The translations under genes and the position numbers were made by a program. The notes under the pieces were generated by a model. That model did not search any database, was not told the DNA's origin, and worked only from the letters and a program-made list of their open reading frames with translations. From contig NZ_FNBM01000007.1 of the NCBI RefSeq assembly GCF_900102335.1, positions 124,001-188,000 on the forward strand: DNA of 64,000 bases, given 5' to 3'. Numbering within the stretch: position 1 is the first letter of the stretch; the number at the start of each line of letters is the position of its first letter. The stretch comes from Phytopseudomonas seleniipraecipitans (lineage in GTDB: Bacteria > Pseudomonadota > Gammaproteobacteria > Pseudomonadales > Pseudomonadaceae). Shown piece by piece: positions 47,323 to 55,084 of this stretch.

Positions 47323-49580
47323 GCTGCGAGCTCCTCAACAAGCATTCCGCTGATCTTTGCCGCAAGCCTGGTATTAAGTTCCGCACGGGAGAAAATATCA
47401 GCAACTTCCTGCGAAACAATTTCCAGTTCCCCACTGTGATAAAGCTCCACCGCGTGCGACACATAGGTCGCAGCTTGAAACCAAGAGGAAAATTTTTCAG
47501 GGATATTATTGACTTCTATCGAGCCAGTGCGAACAGCACTAACAATGGCGAGAAATAACGTACAGAGATCCGGGCTAATAGGAATAATTCCAGTTAGTGA
47601 GCTGTCAGTTTCTAAGCGCTCATTAACTGGCATCCAGTTTTTTAAATTCATCTGAGGCGGAAGTGGTTTTAGTCGATGATTTTTAATGAACTCATTCAAC
47701 TCATCGAGAGTATCAATTGCCATAGCATCAAGAAGGTAGTCAGAATTTTTAAGAGATTCAAAAATAATGCCAGACTGGAACAAACGAACCCACTTCCCTA
47801 AATAGAAGTTCCTAATTGATGCAGGCAAATACTTATCAAGTAATTTGGAATCAAAATTTTTATGTCCCAGAGCTTCGGACATTGCATGGACGCTGCTTGT
47901 TTCAAAATAAACAATTACAGCTGACGTTTTTCTCATAGCCTTCAGCGTCACGCGCTTTAGTACTTCCTCACCTCTTTTTTTGAACTGCTGTGAAATTTCA
48001 TTAGCTAAAAGGCTCTTCTTGTTTTTCTCTGACCCCATGCCAGAAATTCGTTTGAGGTTAGTTGGTCGAGTAACTCCCGTCGGGGTAGTTAGTAACGTGT
48101 ATTTACTGGCAGGGTCACCAATTGAAGTCAGGTATGCTCTCGCCTCACTAGTCAACTCATAAATTTCATTCATGTATTGTGTTGCTTTAGCAGTGAACGA
48201 AATGATTTGCTGCTCATTTGCAGGCCCACGCCTAGGCTTCTTCCCTTCCGCAGTGCCCGCCTCAGCGCTAAATCCAAAATTCTGACCATGCTTATCAGTC
48301 AGTACGTGACCTAAAAACCAGCTTTTTGTTACTGCTGGAACCTCGCTGATAATTAAATATATAAATGGTAGCAGGGTTGAACTGTCAAGCAGTCCCAGCT
48401 TCTCGTAAGCAAATGACTTCTGAACTTTATATAGATTTTCAAAATCGTAATCATCTGTAGTGGCATAAGGGTTTTCTCCCCACAACCGGCACAGATCCAT
48501 ATATTTTCTCTCATCATCTGAGGCCAGACTATATTTAGTGGTATCCAATGCTCGCTTTGCTGCGTCTTGTCGCTGTCTGAAGTTTCGCAGGATCTGTTCT
48601 CTAGCTCGCTCACACGCCTCAACTACGCCAGACAAATCAGAATTAATTCTTCTATATAATTCGTTTGCTGCTTCCTCGTCTGGAATGCTATTTGGAATAT
48701 TCGATATTAGACCAAAAATTTCCTTTCGATTTTTCTCCTCAAGAATATCGCCATCGACTAAATTCTTATAATTCTCAAAGGCAGGACGGTATGACTGGAT
48801 TGGGAATACGCCTTCATCTATAAATATTTCATTTACTACCAACATCATAGCTGTCCATGCTCTATCAAAGGCCTCCTCACAGTGCTCTTTTTCTTTAACT
48901 GAGTTAAGTTCAATCTTGTGTGCATGCTCCAAAAAATCATTCAACACGTCTGGCTGCTGAAGACAATGTAACTCGCCTAAATTTAAAAAATTACTGGTGA
49001 CGATTCTTAGGAAATCGTTGACTGCCCGCCGTTTTGATAAGCGCGTCTCCGGCCTATGTTTATCAATATGTTTCTTTATCGCAGCAAACAAATAATCAGT
49101 GTAGCCTGCACCATATTGCTCATGGACACGCACCAAATCTATAAAAATCTTCTGACTTTTATCGTGCGTAAAAATCCACCACCCCTCATAATAACTAACC
49201 ATCATTTTATTTCTAAAGCCGTTTAGATATAAAGCAATGCACTTATCTCTCGTCCTATAACCGCAAACAGATTTAAAACCACTGACATTCAAACCAATAA
49301 TATAGGCAAGCTTTCTCACAGATGAAAGATGGCGCCACGCATATGCTTCTGAACAATTGGTCTCATGGAGAAGAAACCCCCAAAACCGTCCAATGACATT
49401 TCCATCCTTCAAGTCAACATAAGACAGTCCACATATAACCATAAAGGCATCCAATAGCCCTAGAGCCTGAACTGTGCTTGTATACTCCCGCTGATCCTTA
49501 CAATCAGAGCGCACTCGCTCAAGAATTTGATCAGTAATCAACCGCCTACTGTAACTGGCGATACCAAGTGTACGTATCAT
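47319..49580 (-). CDS. Large recombinase-fold protein with degenerate active site
   Basis: This 753-residue protein is the first gene of the operon. Near residues 545-586 it shows a tyrosine-recombinase-like pattern, L-K-A-M-R where H-x-x-R is expected, then GH at 572-573 and Tyr585. The first catalytic Arg is not evident, so it may be a structural or DNA-binding partner of the two active recombinases. A long helical middle region precedes this domain. No strong ribosome site precedes the ATG. An AT-rich region upstream (49,581-49,740) likely holds the operon promoter. Confidence 0.75.
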   Translation of the reverse strand: MIRTLGIASYSRRLITDQILERVRSDCKDQREYTSTVQALGLLDAFMVICGLSYVDLKDGNVIGRFWGFLLHETNCSEAYAWRHLSSVRKLAYIIGLNVSGFKSVCGYRTRDKCIALYLNGFRNKMMVSYYEGWWIFTHDKSQKIFIDLVRVHEQYGAGYTDYLFAAIKKHIDKHRPETRLSKRRAVNDFLRIVTSNFLNLGELHCLQQPDVLNDFLEHAHKIELNSVKEKEHCEEAFDRAWTAMMLVVNEIFIDEGVFPIQSYRPAFENYKNLVDGDILEEKNRKEIFGLISNIPNSIPDEEAANELYRRINSDLSGVVEACERAREQILRNFRQRQDAAKRALDTTKYSLASDDERKYMDLCRLWGENPYATTDDYDFENLYKVQKSFAYEKLGLLDSSTLLPFIYLIISEVPAVTKSWFLGHVLTDKHGQNFGFSAEAGTAEGKKPRRGPANEQQIISFTAKATQYMNEIYELTSEARAYLTSIGDPASKYTLLTTPTGVTRPTNLKRISGMGSEKNKKSLLANEISQQFKKRGEEVLKRVTLKAMRKTSAVIVYFETSSVHAMSEALGHKNFDSKLLDKYLPASIRNFYLGKWVRLFQSGIIFESLKNSDYLLDAMAIDTLDELNEFIKNHRLKPLPPQMNLKNWMPVNERLETDSSLTGIIPISPDLCTLFLAIVSAVRTGSIEVNNIPEKFSSWFQAATYVSHAVELYHSGELEIVSQEVADIFSRAELNTRLAAKISGMLVEELAA

Positions 49581-49810
49581 ATAACACCAAAAGCCAATTT
49601 ATATATTACAACTAGCATACAAAACACATATAATCAATATAACAAACCCACACAGAATCGAATAAATAATTAATCAATACTTACTGCATTAAATATTCAA
49701 CTCAATAACTTCCAACAGAAAACTTAATAAATAAGAATCTATGTTTTTTCTAAAAAATACCGAAGAAACGCCAATCTCAGCTCGAATTGTCAGCTTAGGA
49801 AAACAGCAGT

Positions 49811-49821
49811 CCCAATTTGGG
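49811..49821. repeat. First copy of an 11-base near-palindrome
   Basis: CCCAA-T-TTGGG occurs here and again at 49,846-49,856, 35 bases apart centre to centre, in the intergenic region upstream of the recombinase operon. Paired copies suggest a binding site for a dimeric protein such as a recombinase or regulator. Confidence 0.5.
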
Positions 49822-49834
49822 CTAGCGACGCCAT

Positions 49835-49867
49835 TGAGCCGCAACCCCAATTTGGGACTGCGGCTCA
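49835..49867. repeat. 33-base nested inverted repeat upstream of the recombinase operon
   Basis: TGAGCCGCA and TGCGGCTCA form a perfect 9-base outer repeat around a second copy of CCCAA-T-TTGGG, with two-base AC spacers. The 440-base gap 49,581-50,021 has no gene I can support; the part next to the operon is very AT-rich. The structure could be an operator, a recombination site or a hairpin. Confidence 0.6.
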
Positions 49868-50021
49868 GGACGGAACTCAGTGAGGAGGCGGGCGTGACCA
49901 TGACACATAAAACAGTCACGCTTAGACCAACAGAAGAAATCAGGTTCTAAATATCGGCGAGCCATCCAACTACGATGACAGCCCTATACGCCGTCATATA
50001 TGCGATGAAGGATATGATCTA

Positions 50022-50723
50022 ATGATTTACTCTCGGTTGATTTACACAGAGCACGAGCAACGCCCTAATGAGAAAAACGAGGGTGACTTCACTATCTTCA
50101 GCACTCAACAATCACTCGACATAAACCTCAACCGCCTTCCTGATATTTGCATACAAACGTTTGCTGTCCTTTGGGATCTTCACGATGTAACGCATCTCGT
50201 CTATCTGATTGAGAGGGCTATCATCCTAGGCGTGCTATCGCCGGTAAAAATCGTACGTGACTACCAAGGAGCACTGACGGTCGTTTGCGATCAAGAAACT
50301 ACTGATGCGAAACTCGAAGCCGTTGCGACTGCATGGAATTTGATCGCCAAAGAGACAGGCTGGCCATACAGGGAAGTACAGCTAATTTCTGAAGCAGCTG
50401 ACTGCATGCTCCCCGGCGGTGACCTGTTACTGAAGGATATAGCCCATCAAATTTCGGAGCATCACGAACTAGGGATCAAGGAATTTTCCTCCGATCTGCT
50501 CATAGTCGCTGATGATTGGACAAGGGATATTCACAATACCCTGAGCATAAAGAAGGACAGGATCCCGCCAACTACCTTCCTTGACCTAACGTTTGATAGA
50601 GACCCTCCATGCGGCCCTGAAGCCTGTAACACTGAATGTGCCCATGCTGCAGACGAGCTGTCGCCAGATCGGCAAGCTCGCTCAGGCGGGGTAACTCTCG
50701 GTCGTCCATACCTGAATACCTAG
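50022..50723 (+). CDS. Unknown protein, island cargo
   Basis: This encodes 233 residues, with AAGGAT as a fair ribosome site about 8 bases before the ATG. It has no signal peptide or membrane helix. The end holds three Cys in PPCGPEACNTECAH, a possible metal site. I recognise no domain. It is the first cargo gene after the recombinase operon and divergent from it. The next gene lies 80 bases downstream on the same strand. Confidence 0.65.
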   Translation: MIYSRLIYTEHEQRPNEKNEGDFTIFSTQQSLDINLNRLPDICIQTFAVLWDLHDVTHLVYLIERAIILGVLSPVKIVRDYQGALTVVCDQETTDAKLEAVATAWNLIAKETGWPYREVQLISEAADCMLPGGDLLLKDIAHQISEHHELGIKEFSSDLLIVADDWTRDIHNTLSIKKDRIPPTTFLDLTFDRDPPCGPEACNTECAHAADELSPDRQARSGGVTLGRPYLNT

Positions 50724-50802
50724 CTACGACGTCGCCTACCAGTTGCCTTTCTGGCCTGACTCTCGATGAGCTCTGGCCTTTGCATATTCAAGTTCACCAG
50801 CC

Positions 50803-51507
50803 ATGGGTATGACAGAGATGACTTACACAATCGACTGTTCAGAAAAAGCGATGGCCTTGCTACACAGACTCGGGGTACGCGAAGAGTATCCAGGGATCTG
50901 GGCATTCACTGATATAGCCACTACAAGTCACGGCTATATCCACCACTCTCATCAACCAGTCGCGCTCGTCGCCTACGCCACGATCAATCCTACTTTCGCA
51001 GCAGGCCGCTTTCCTGACTACACGCTGATCGATCTCGTTGGTAAGATGCCCTGCTTGGATGGTATCGAGTACACCGCCCTGGCGATCGTCTGCGGCATAC
51101 CCGCTCCGATATTCCCGTCAGCCGAGGCACGAGGGGAAGTGTTCGGCGCTGTTGCGTGGGAAATCGTTCACCAGTACGAGCTAGGCGACTGCTTTACCCA
51201 AAGCAGGGCATACGGTAGCGAAGGCAGTCACTACACCATGCGGCCCTGCGGCTTCGACCATGACCGATCAGAACCTATACCCGAGGCGCTGAAGGCAATG
51301 CGCAGCGCGTATCGAAAGATGAGTAACGTACAGCGCGTGATGGTGCTGACACTGCTACACCTGTACTCCCCTGGAAAGGATGATTTCTATCTCAAGGGTG
51401 GCTGCCCGACCAAGATATCGGCAGCAGAGGCGCTCCGGGTGCTCCGGGCCGATAGAACTGCGCTCTCCATGTGGGGCCGGCTTGTCACTCACTACGCCGG
51501 CTGGTGA
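50803..51507 (+). CDS. Unknown protein, island cargo
   Basis: This encodes 234 residues without export signal. The start is uncertain among ATGs at 50,803, 50,809 and 50,818, none with a strong ribosome site. The C-terminal part is helical and includes a serine/lysine-rich stretch PTKISAAEALRVLRADRTAL that might bind nucleic acid, but this is a weak guess. It is probably co-transcribed with the gene before it. Confidence 0.62.
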   Translation: MGMTEMTYTIDCSEKAMALLHRLGVREEYPGIWAFTDIATTSHGYIHHSHQPVALVAYATINPTFAAGRFPDYTLIDLVGKMPCLDGIEYTALAIVCGIPAPIFPSAEARGEVFGAVAWEIVHQYELGDCFTQSRAYGSEGSHYTMRPCGFDHDRSEPIPEALKAMRSAYRKMSNVQRVMVLTLLHLYSPGKDDFYLKGGCPTKISAAEALRVLRADRTALSMWGRLVTHYAGW

Positions 51508-51751
51508 TGCAAGTCCAGGGCTGCGGTCGTATAAGCGCATATGCTAGGGCAGCGCCTAGCGCTCAACGACTCCTGGTTGAGGTTTCGCCTCCTCCCAAGT
51601 GAGCAGGACGGCGCCTCCTTGAAACTTTGCATCTCTCCAGAAGCGTGAGATCATTTTGCCACCTCGCAGTGGTAACCACATAAGCAGCGGGGTAGATAGC
51701 GCGACGACATCGGCGCAAGGAAGTAAGCCAAGTACCGCACCAGGAGGGAGC

Positions 51752-52849
51752 ATGGGGTTATCCGTTCGCAAATCTGTTCGCGTTGGGCCATTCAGGTTCA
51801 ACCTCTCGAACTCCGGGATCGGTGTTTCGGCTGGCATCAAAGGGCTTCGGGTTGGGACAGGCCCCAGGGGTAACTACATCCACATGGGGCTTGGCGGCCT
51901 CAACTACCGTCACACGCTTTCCTCAACGCGCCCAGCACCAACGATTGCGCCTTCGCGCCCGGTGCGCCCCTCCTCCACAGCGCTCGAGCCTCAGTCGGCT
52001 ACTCATGAGGCGCTGCAGGAGATCGACAGTGGTGAGATTGGACTGATGGTCGACTCCTCATCGCAAGCGCTTATTGAGGAGCTTAACGACAAGCGCAAGC
52101 GCCTGCGTCTGTGGCCGTTCGCCCTTGCTCTGACCGTGGGAGCATTTTTGCTGGGTAGCAACAAGCAGCTTGAGCCCTGGCTCCTCAATTCAGTTCTCAT
52201 CACAGGCGGTTTGCTCACAACCGCCACCTACTACTGGGATTTGTTGCGGAAAACGACCGTCATGCTCTACGACATCGAGCCGGAGTTTGCCGCGAACGTT
52301 GAGCAGATGCACGCTGCGTTTGAGGCAGTGCGCGGCTGTCAATCAACCTGGCACCTTCAGGCTCAAGGCAAGGTGCTTGATCGAAAGTATCACGCCGGCG
52401 CGAGCCATCTCGTCACCCGACGTTCAGTATCACTTACCTTCAAAACTCCGCCCTACGTCAGAACCAATATCGCCACGCCCAGCATTCCCGTAGGCCGCCA
52501 GACCCTCTATTTCTTCCCTGATAAGGTACTGGTGTTTGAGGCCAATGGCGTCGGTGCTGTGTCCTACAAAAACCTGAGAGTCGACATCTCAACCACCAAC
52601 TTCATCGAAGACGGTGCTGTACCGAAGGACTCTCAGGTAGTCAGTACAACCTGGAAATTTGTGAACAAAAAAGGTGGGCCAGATCGGCGCTTCAAGAACA
52701 ACAGGCAGCTGCCGGTGGTGCGCTATGAAGAGGTTCAGTTTTCGAGCGATACGGGCCTGCTGGAGCGTATTCAGATGTCCTGCGTAGGGCGTACCGCAGG
52801 GCTGGCAAGGGCGATTGCTGGTATCGCCAAGGTGAAAAATCAGAGCTAA
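51752..52849 (+). CDS. DUF4236 domain protein with two membrane helices
   Basis: This 365-residue protein has an N-terminal DUF4236 domain (residues 1-55: VRVGPFRFNLSNSGIGVSAGIKG...GPRGNYIHMGLGGLNYRHT). After a linker come two transmembrane helices (about 130-147 and 153-172) and a cytoplasmic C-terminal domain. A perfect AGGAGGGAG site precedes the ATG. DUF4236 proteins are common in mobile elements; function unknown. Confidence 0.8.
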   Translation: MGLSVRKSVRVGPFRFNLSNSGIGVSAGIKGLRVGTGPRGNYIHMGLGGLNYRHTLSSTRPAPTIAPSRPVRPSSTALEPQSATHEALQEIDSGEIGLMVDSSSQALIEELNDKRKRLRLWPFALALTVGAFLLGSNKQLEPWLLNSVLITGGLLTTATYYWDLLRKTTVMLYDIEPEFAANVEQMHAAFEAVRGCQSTWHLQAQGKVLDRKYHAGASHLVTRRSVSLTFKTPPYVRTNIATPSIPVGRQTLYFFPDKVLVFEANGVGAVSYKNLRVDISTTNFIEDGAVPKDSQVVSTTWKFVNKKGGPDRRFKNNRQLPVVRYEEVQFSSDTGLLERIQMSCVGRTAGLARAIAGIAKVKNQS

Positions 52850-52877
52850 GTCAGTTCTGTCAGCCGAGGAAGCCGAT

Positions 52878-53057
52878 ATGCTCGTAGCCTTTGATCTTAA
52901 CCAGAACGACCGCGATGCCCTGCTCCGCCATTGCCAGTCGTTTCAACCGGACTCAGGCGATGCTCGGGAAGATGCACGTCTTGCCGATGCGCTGACAGCT
53001 CTTGCCGAAGAACTTGAAAAGTCCAATTTGAAAAGGCCTGAATACCACGGGACATGA
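52878..53057 (+). CDS. Small protein of 59 residues downstream of DUF4236
   Basis: This frame begins MLVAFDLNQNDRDALLRHCQ and is rich in Glu, Asp and Ala, with a likely helix through EDARLADALTALAEELEKS. A GAGGA site stands about 9 bases before the ATG, and it begins 28 bases after the DUF4236 stop, so it is probably co-transcribed. No family known. Confidence 0.5.
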   Translation: MLVAFDLNQNDRDALLRHCQSFQPDSGDAREDARLADALTALAEELEKSNLKRPEYHGT

Positions 53058-53129
53058 CCGGAAGCGCAACGTCTTGTGCCTGAACTTAGCGCTCTTCCAA
53101 GGCCAGTGATGCAATGCGATGCGTAATTT

Positions 53130-53411
53130 CTAAATTTGAACTGCCGAAACCACCTCAAAGTAGCGATATTTTTTCTTCCTAGCGGCAGCCTTAGCCTCCA
53201 ATTCCGCAACCAGGCGACTCAGCGTACTCGCGTCATGAACGAACACCTCTAGTTTGCCTTCAAACTCTCTGGATACGTGCATCGTTATCCGCATACGAGG
53301 AGGTCTCGCGCGGCTTGAGCTACTAGGTTTTTCAGGTGATACAGCAGCTGCGGAAGAGTCGCCGAAGAGAGCCCTGCGCATCTGCTCTTCGCTAAATGAA
53401 TCGGTCATCAT
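53130..53411 (-). CDS. Small hypothetical protein, Pseudomonas mobile-element type
   Basis: This 93-residue protein begins MMTDSFSEEQMRRALFGDS, has a serine-rich linker, and ends in a beta-alpha domain with EGKLEVFVHDASTLSRLVAELEAKAAARKKKYRYFEVV. Proteins with this layout are common in Pseudomonas integrative elements, to my memory, without known function. Start ambiguity: two adjacent ATGs (53,411 and 53,408). Confidence 0.6.
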   Translation of the reverse strand: MMTDSFSEEQMRRALFGDSSAAAVSPEKPSSSSRARPPRMRITMHVSREFEGKLEVFVHDASTLSRLVAELEAKAAARKKKYRYFEVVSAVQI

Positions 53412-53595
53412 CAGTCTCGAAAAAGGCATTGAAAGCCCCCAACCAGGGGAGCAAAGCAAGATCAGTAGTTAGCTGAATTTTTTCACTTGCCAGCCAACTG
53501 GAGCAAGCTCCCACCACCACCACCCAGCCGCAAACGCTTGACGATAGCTGTACATCCAAACAGTATTTAGGCCCACCCCCAGTTTGGAGCCAAAC

Positions 53596-53898
53596 ATGAA
53601 CCCTTTCGTCGATATCCCTCTTTTTCACATGAGCCGAGAGCACTGCATCCAGGCGCGTGCCCGGCTGAACTGGAGTATCTACCAGCTCGCTGAGCAGTCT
53701 GGCGTGTCGCCCCTCGCGATCGAGCAGTACGAAAGCGGATTCAGAAAGCTCAAGCCTATTAGCCTGCAGGCGATTGCGTATGCTTGCGAGGCAAAGGGCA
53801 TGATGTTCATTCCAGGACACAAGGTGATGTTCGGTGACAACGTGCGCGGTGCATGCCCAGATCCGCGCCTCTCGCCCGACTACCACGAGATTGAGTAA
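53596..53898 (+). CDS. XRE-family DNA-binding protein
   Basis: This 100-residue protein has a helix-turn-helix (about residues 15-60): QARARLNWSIYQLAEQSGVSPLAIEQYESGFRKLKPISLQAI. A GGAG site at 53,585-53,588 fixes the ATG at 53,596. Likely a repressor of local island genes or an antitoxin-like regulator. The following gene starts 5 bases after its stop. Confidence 0.83.
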   Translation: MNPFVDIPLFHMSREHCIQARARLNWSIYQLAEQSGVSPLAIEQYESGFRKLKPISLQAIAYACEAKGMMFIPGHKVMFGDNVRGACPDPRLSPDYHEIE

Positions 53899-53903
53899 CT
53901 ACG

Positions 53904-54218
53904 ATGTCCCTGGAGCCGTTAACACCCTACGAGGTCTACGAGATCCTTCGCGACATCGCGCAGGGAACACGCATCATGCGGCGTCGAAGCCAGCTGACGT
54001 GGGACGAGGTCTATTGCGGCCTGATGGGCATTGAAGTTGATGGCTGGACGATCACCTTCTACAACGATTGTGGCTTCTTGAGCTACTGCAACAGCTGTAA
54101 TGACCCAGACGGTCGGGCCTTTGACTTCGAGGCGCTTCTCCCCCAGGGTAAAGACCCCGTCGAGCTGATGAGTAACTGGGAGCACGACCAGCTCGAAAAG
54201 CTCCTCGCAACAGCTTGA
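53904..54218 (+). CDS. Small conserved Pseudomonas protein (DUF7693-like)
   Basis: This 104-residue protein begins MSLEPLTPYEVYEILRDIAQGTR and has the stretch DEVYCGLMGIEVDGWTITFYNDC followed by CNSCNDPDGR with a Cys pair. I recall a similar uncharacterised family in Pseudomonas (DUF7693), but the name is from memory. It is coupled with the XRE gene just upstream. Confidence 0.68.
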   Translation: MSLEPLTPYEVYEILRDIAQGTRIMRRRSQLTWDEVYCGLMGIEVDGWTITFYNDCGFLSYCNSCNDPDGRAFDFEALLPQGKDPVELMSNWEHDQLEKLLATA

Positions 54219-54275
54219 GTACGATGCTAGCAACGAACGACGTTGCAGCCTGGCTCTCCCCAATTCAAAAGCCGG

Positions 54276-54683
54276 CTATGGTGGTGAGCCAAGTCCCGAC
54301 GTTGTTGATCTGCTTAGCGCTTTTTCGTTGATTTCACGAATTATCTTGCCCATTACTGTATCGAGCTGACCCTCTTCCAGTGCGGCATCGATGATCGCCT
54401 GACCGGCCTCCCTTTCGCCCCAGTACTCGTCAACGACGTCGTGCGAAGCATCGGCATACCTGTAGACATATTTATTCAACAAGATGCCCGGGACGCGGCC
54501 CACGGTAAACGTGAGATTCGAACGACCAAAGCGCTCAACGAAACAGCGCAGCAGTGCAGTGACTTCTAGAAATCGCCCATCGAACGCTAATTCTTGAATC
54601 GCCTTAATGGCGGGCATGCTCGCACTTTCACCATCCCAGTGCTCAAGGGCCTCAATTAATATCTCTTGTAATGGGCGCATCAT
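54276..54683 (-). CDS. Unknown small protein, island cargo
   Basis: This encodes 135 residues with alpha-helical character, no export signal and no recognised motif. It is convergent with the preceding gene and ends 58 bases from it. The neighbour upstream is the beta-flower gene on the same strand. Confidence 0.55.
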   Translation of the reverse strand: MMRPLQEILIEALEHWDGESASMPAIKAIQELAFDGRFLEVTALLRCFVERFGRSNLTFTVGRVPGILLNKYVYRYADASHDVVDEYWGEREAGQAIIDAALEEGQLDTVMGKIIREINEKALSRSTTSGLGSPP

Positions 54684-54743
54684 AACCTCTCAAGTACTCC
54701 TAGCTCGCCGAGGGCTATTCGTCGACGCTGCCAGGATGAATAG

Positions 54744-55061
54744 TCAAGTGTCCTTAAACTCGGCCAAGGCATCAATCCACCCCGACCTTTTGATTTTCCC
54801 CACACGATTTACCCGGCGCACGGGTGTGACGGGCGTAACGGGTGTCATACGGGCTACCTTTGATACGGGGGTCACCATAGAGGTTCGCCGAAGTACGTAG
54901 TTCTCGCTAACGAGCTCTCCTAGAAAGCTTCCATTGGCACGCCATACCCTACCGTCATCCGCCACCCACCCCAGGTACTTTGAGTCAGCACTAAAGAAAC
55001 GCCCCGCACTGTTCAGGAATCCAAAGTACTCACCACTCCAACGATAGATCGGGGTCATCAC
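54744..55061 (-). CDS. 4-fold beta-flower-like protein
   Basis: This 105-residue protein has short repeated units (YFGFLNSAGRFF, YLGWVADDGRVW, FLGELVSENYVL), the pattern I associate with 4-fold beta-flower proteins, each with a G-x-W/L-x turn. The C-terminal part has a low-complexity stretch (VTPVSKVARMTPVTPVTPV) from short repeats in the DNA. Function unknown. Confidence 0.6.
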   Translation of the reverse strand: MMTPIYRWSGEYFGFLNSAGRFFSADSKYLGWVADDGRVWRANGSFLGELVSENYVLRRTSMVTPVSKVARMTPVTPVTPVRRVNRVGKIKRSGWIDALAEFKDT

Positions 55062-55084
55062 GCCTCCTTAATGGGTATCAGGAC

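Noticed and set aside
49689..49950. Short frames on both strands (69 and 76 codons)
   Set aside because: They run through the inverted repeats, have no ribosome site and no family likeness.
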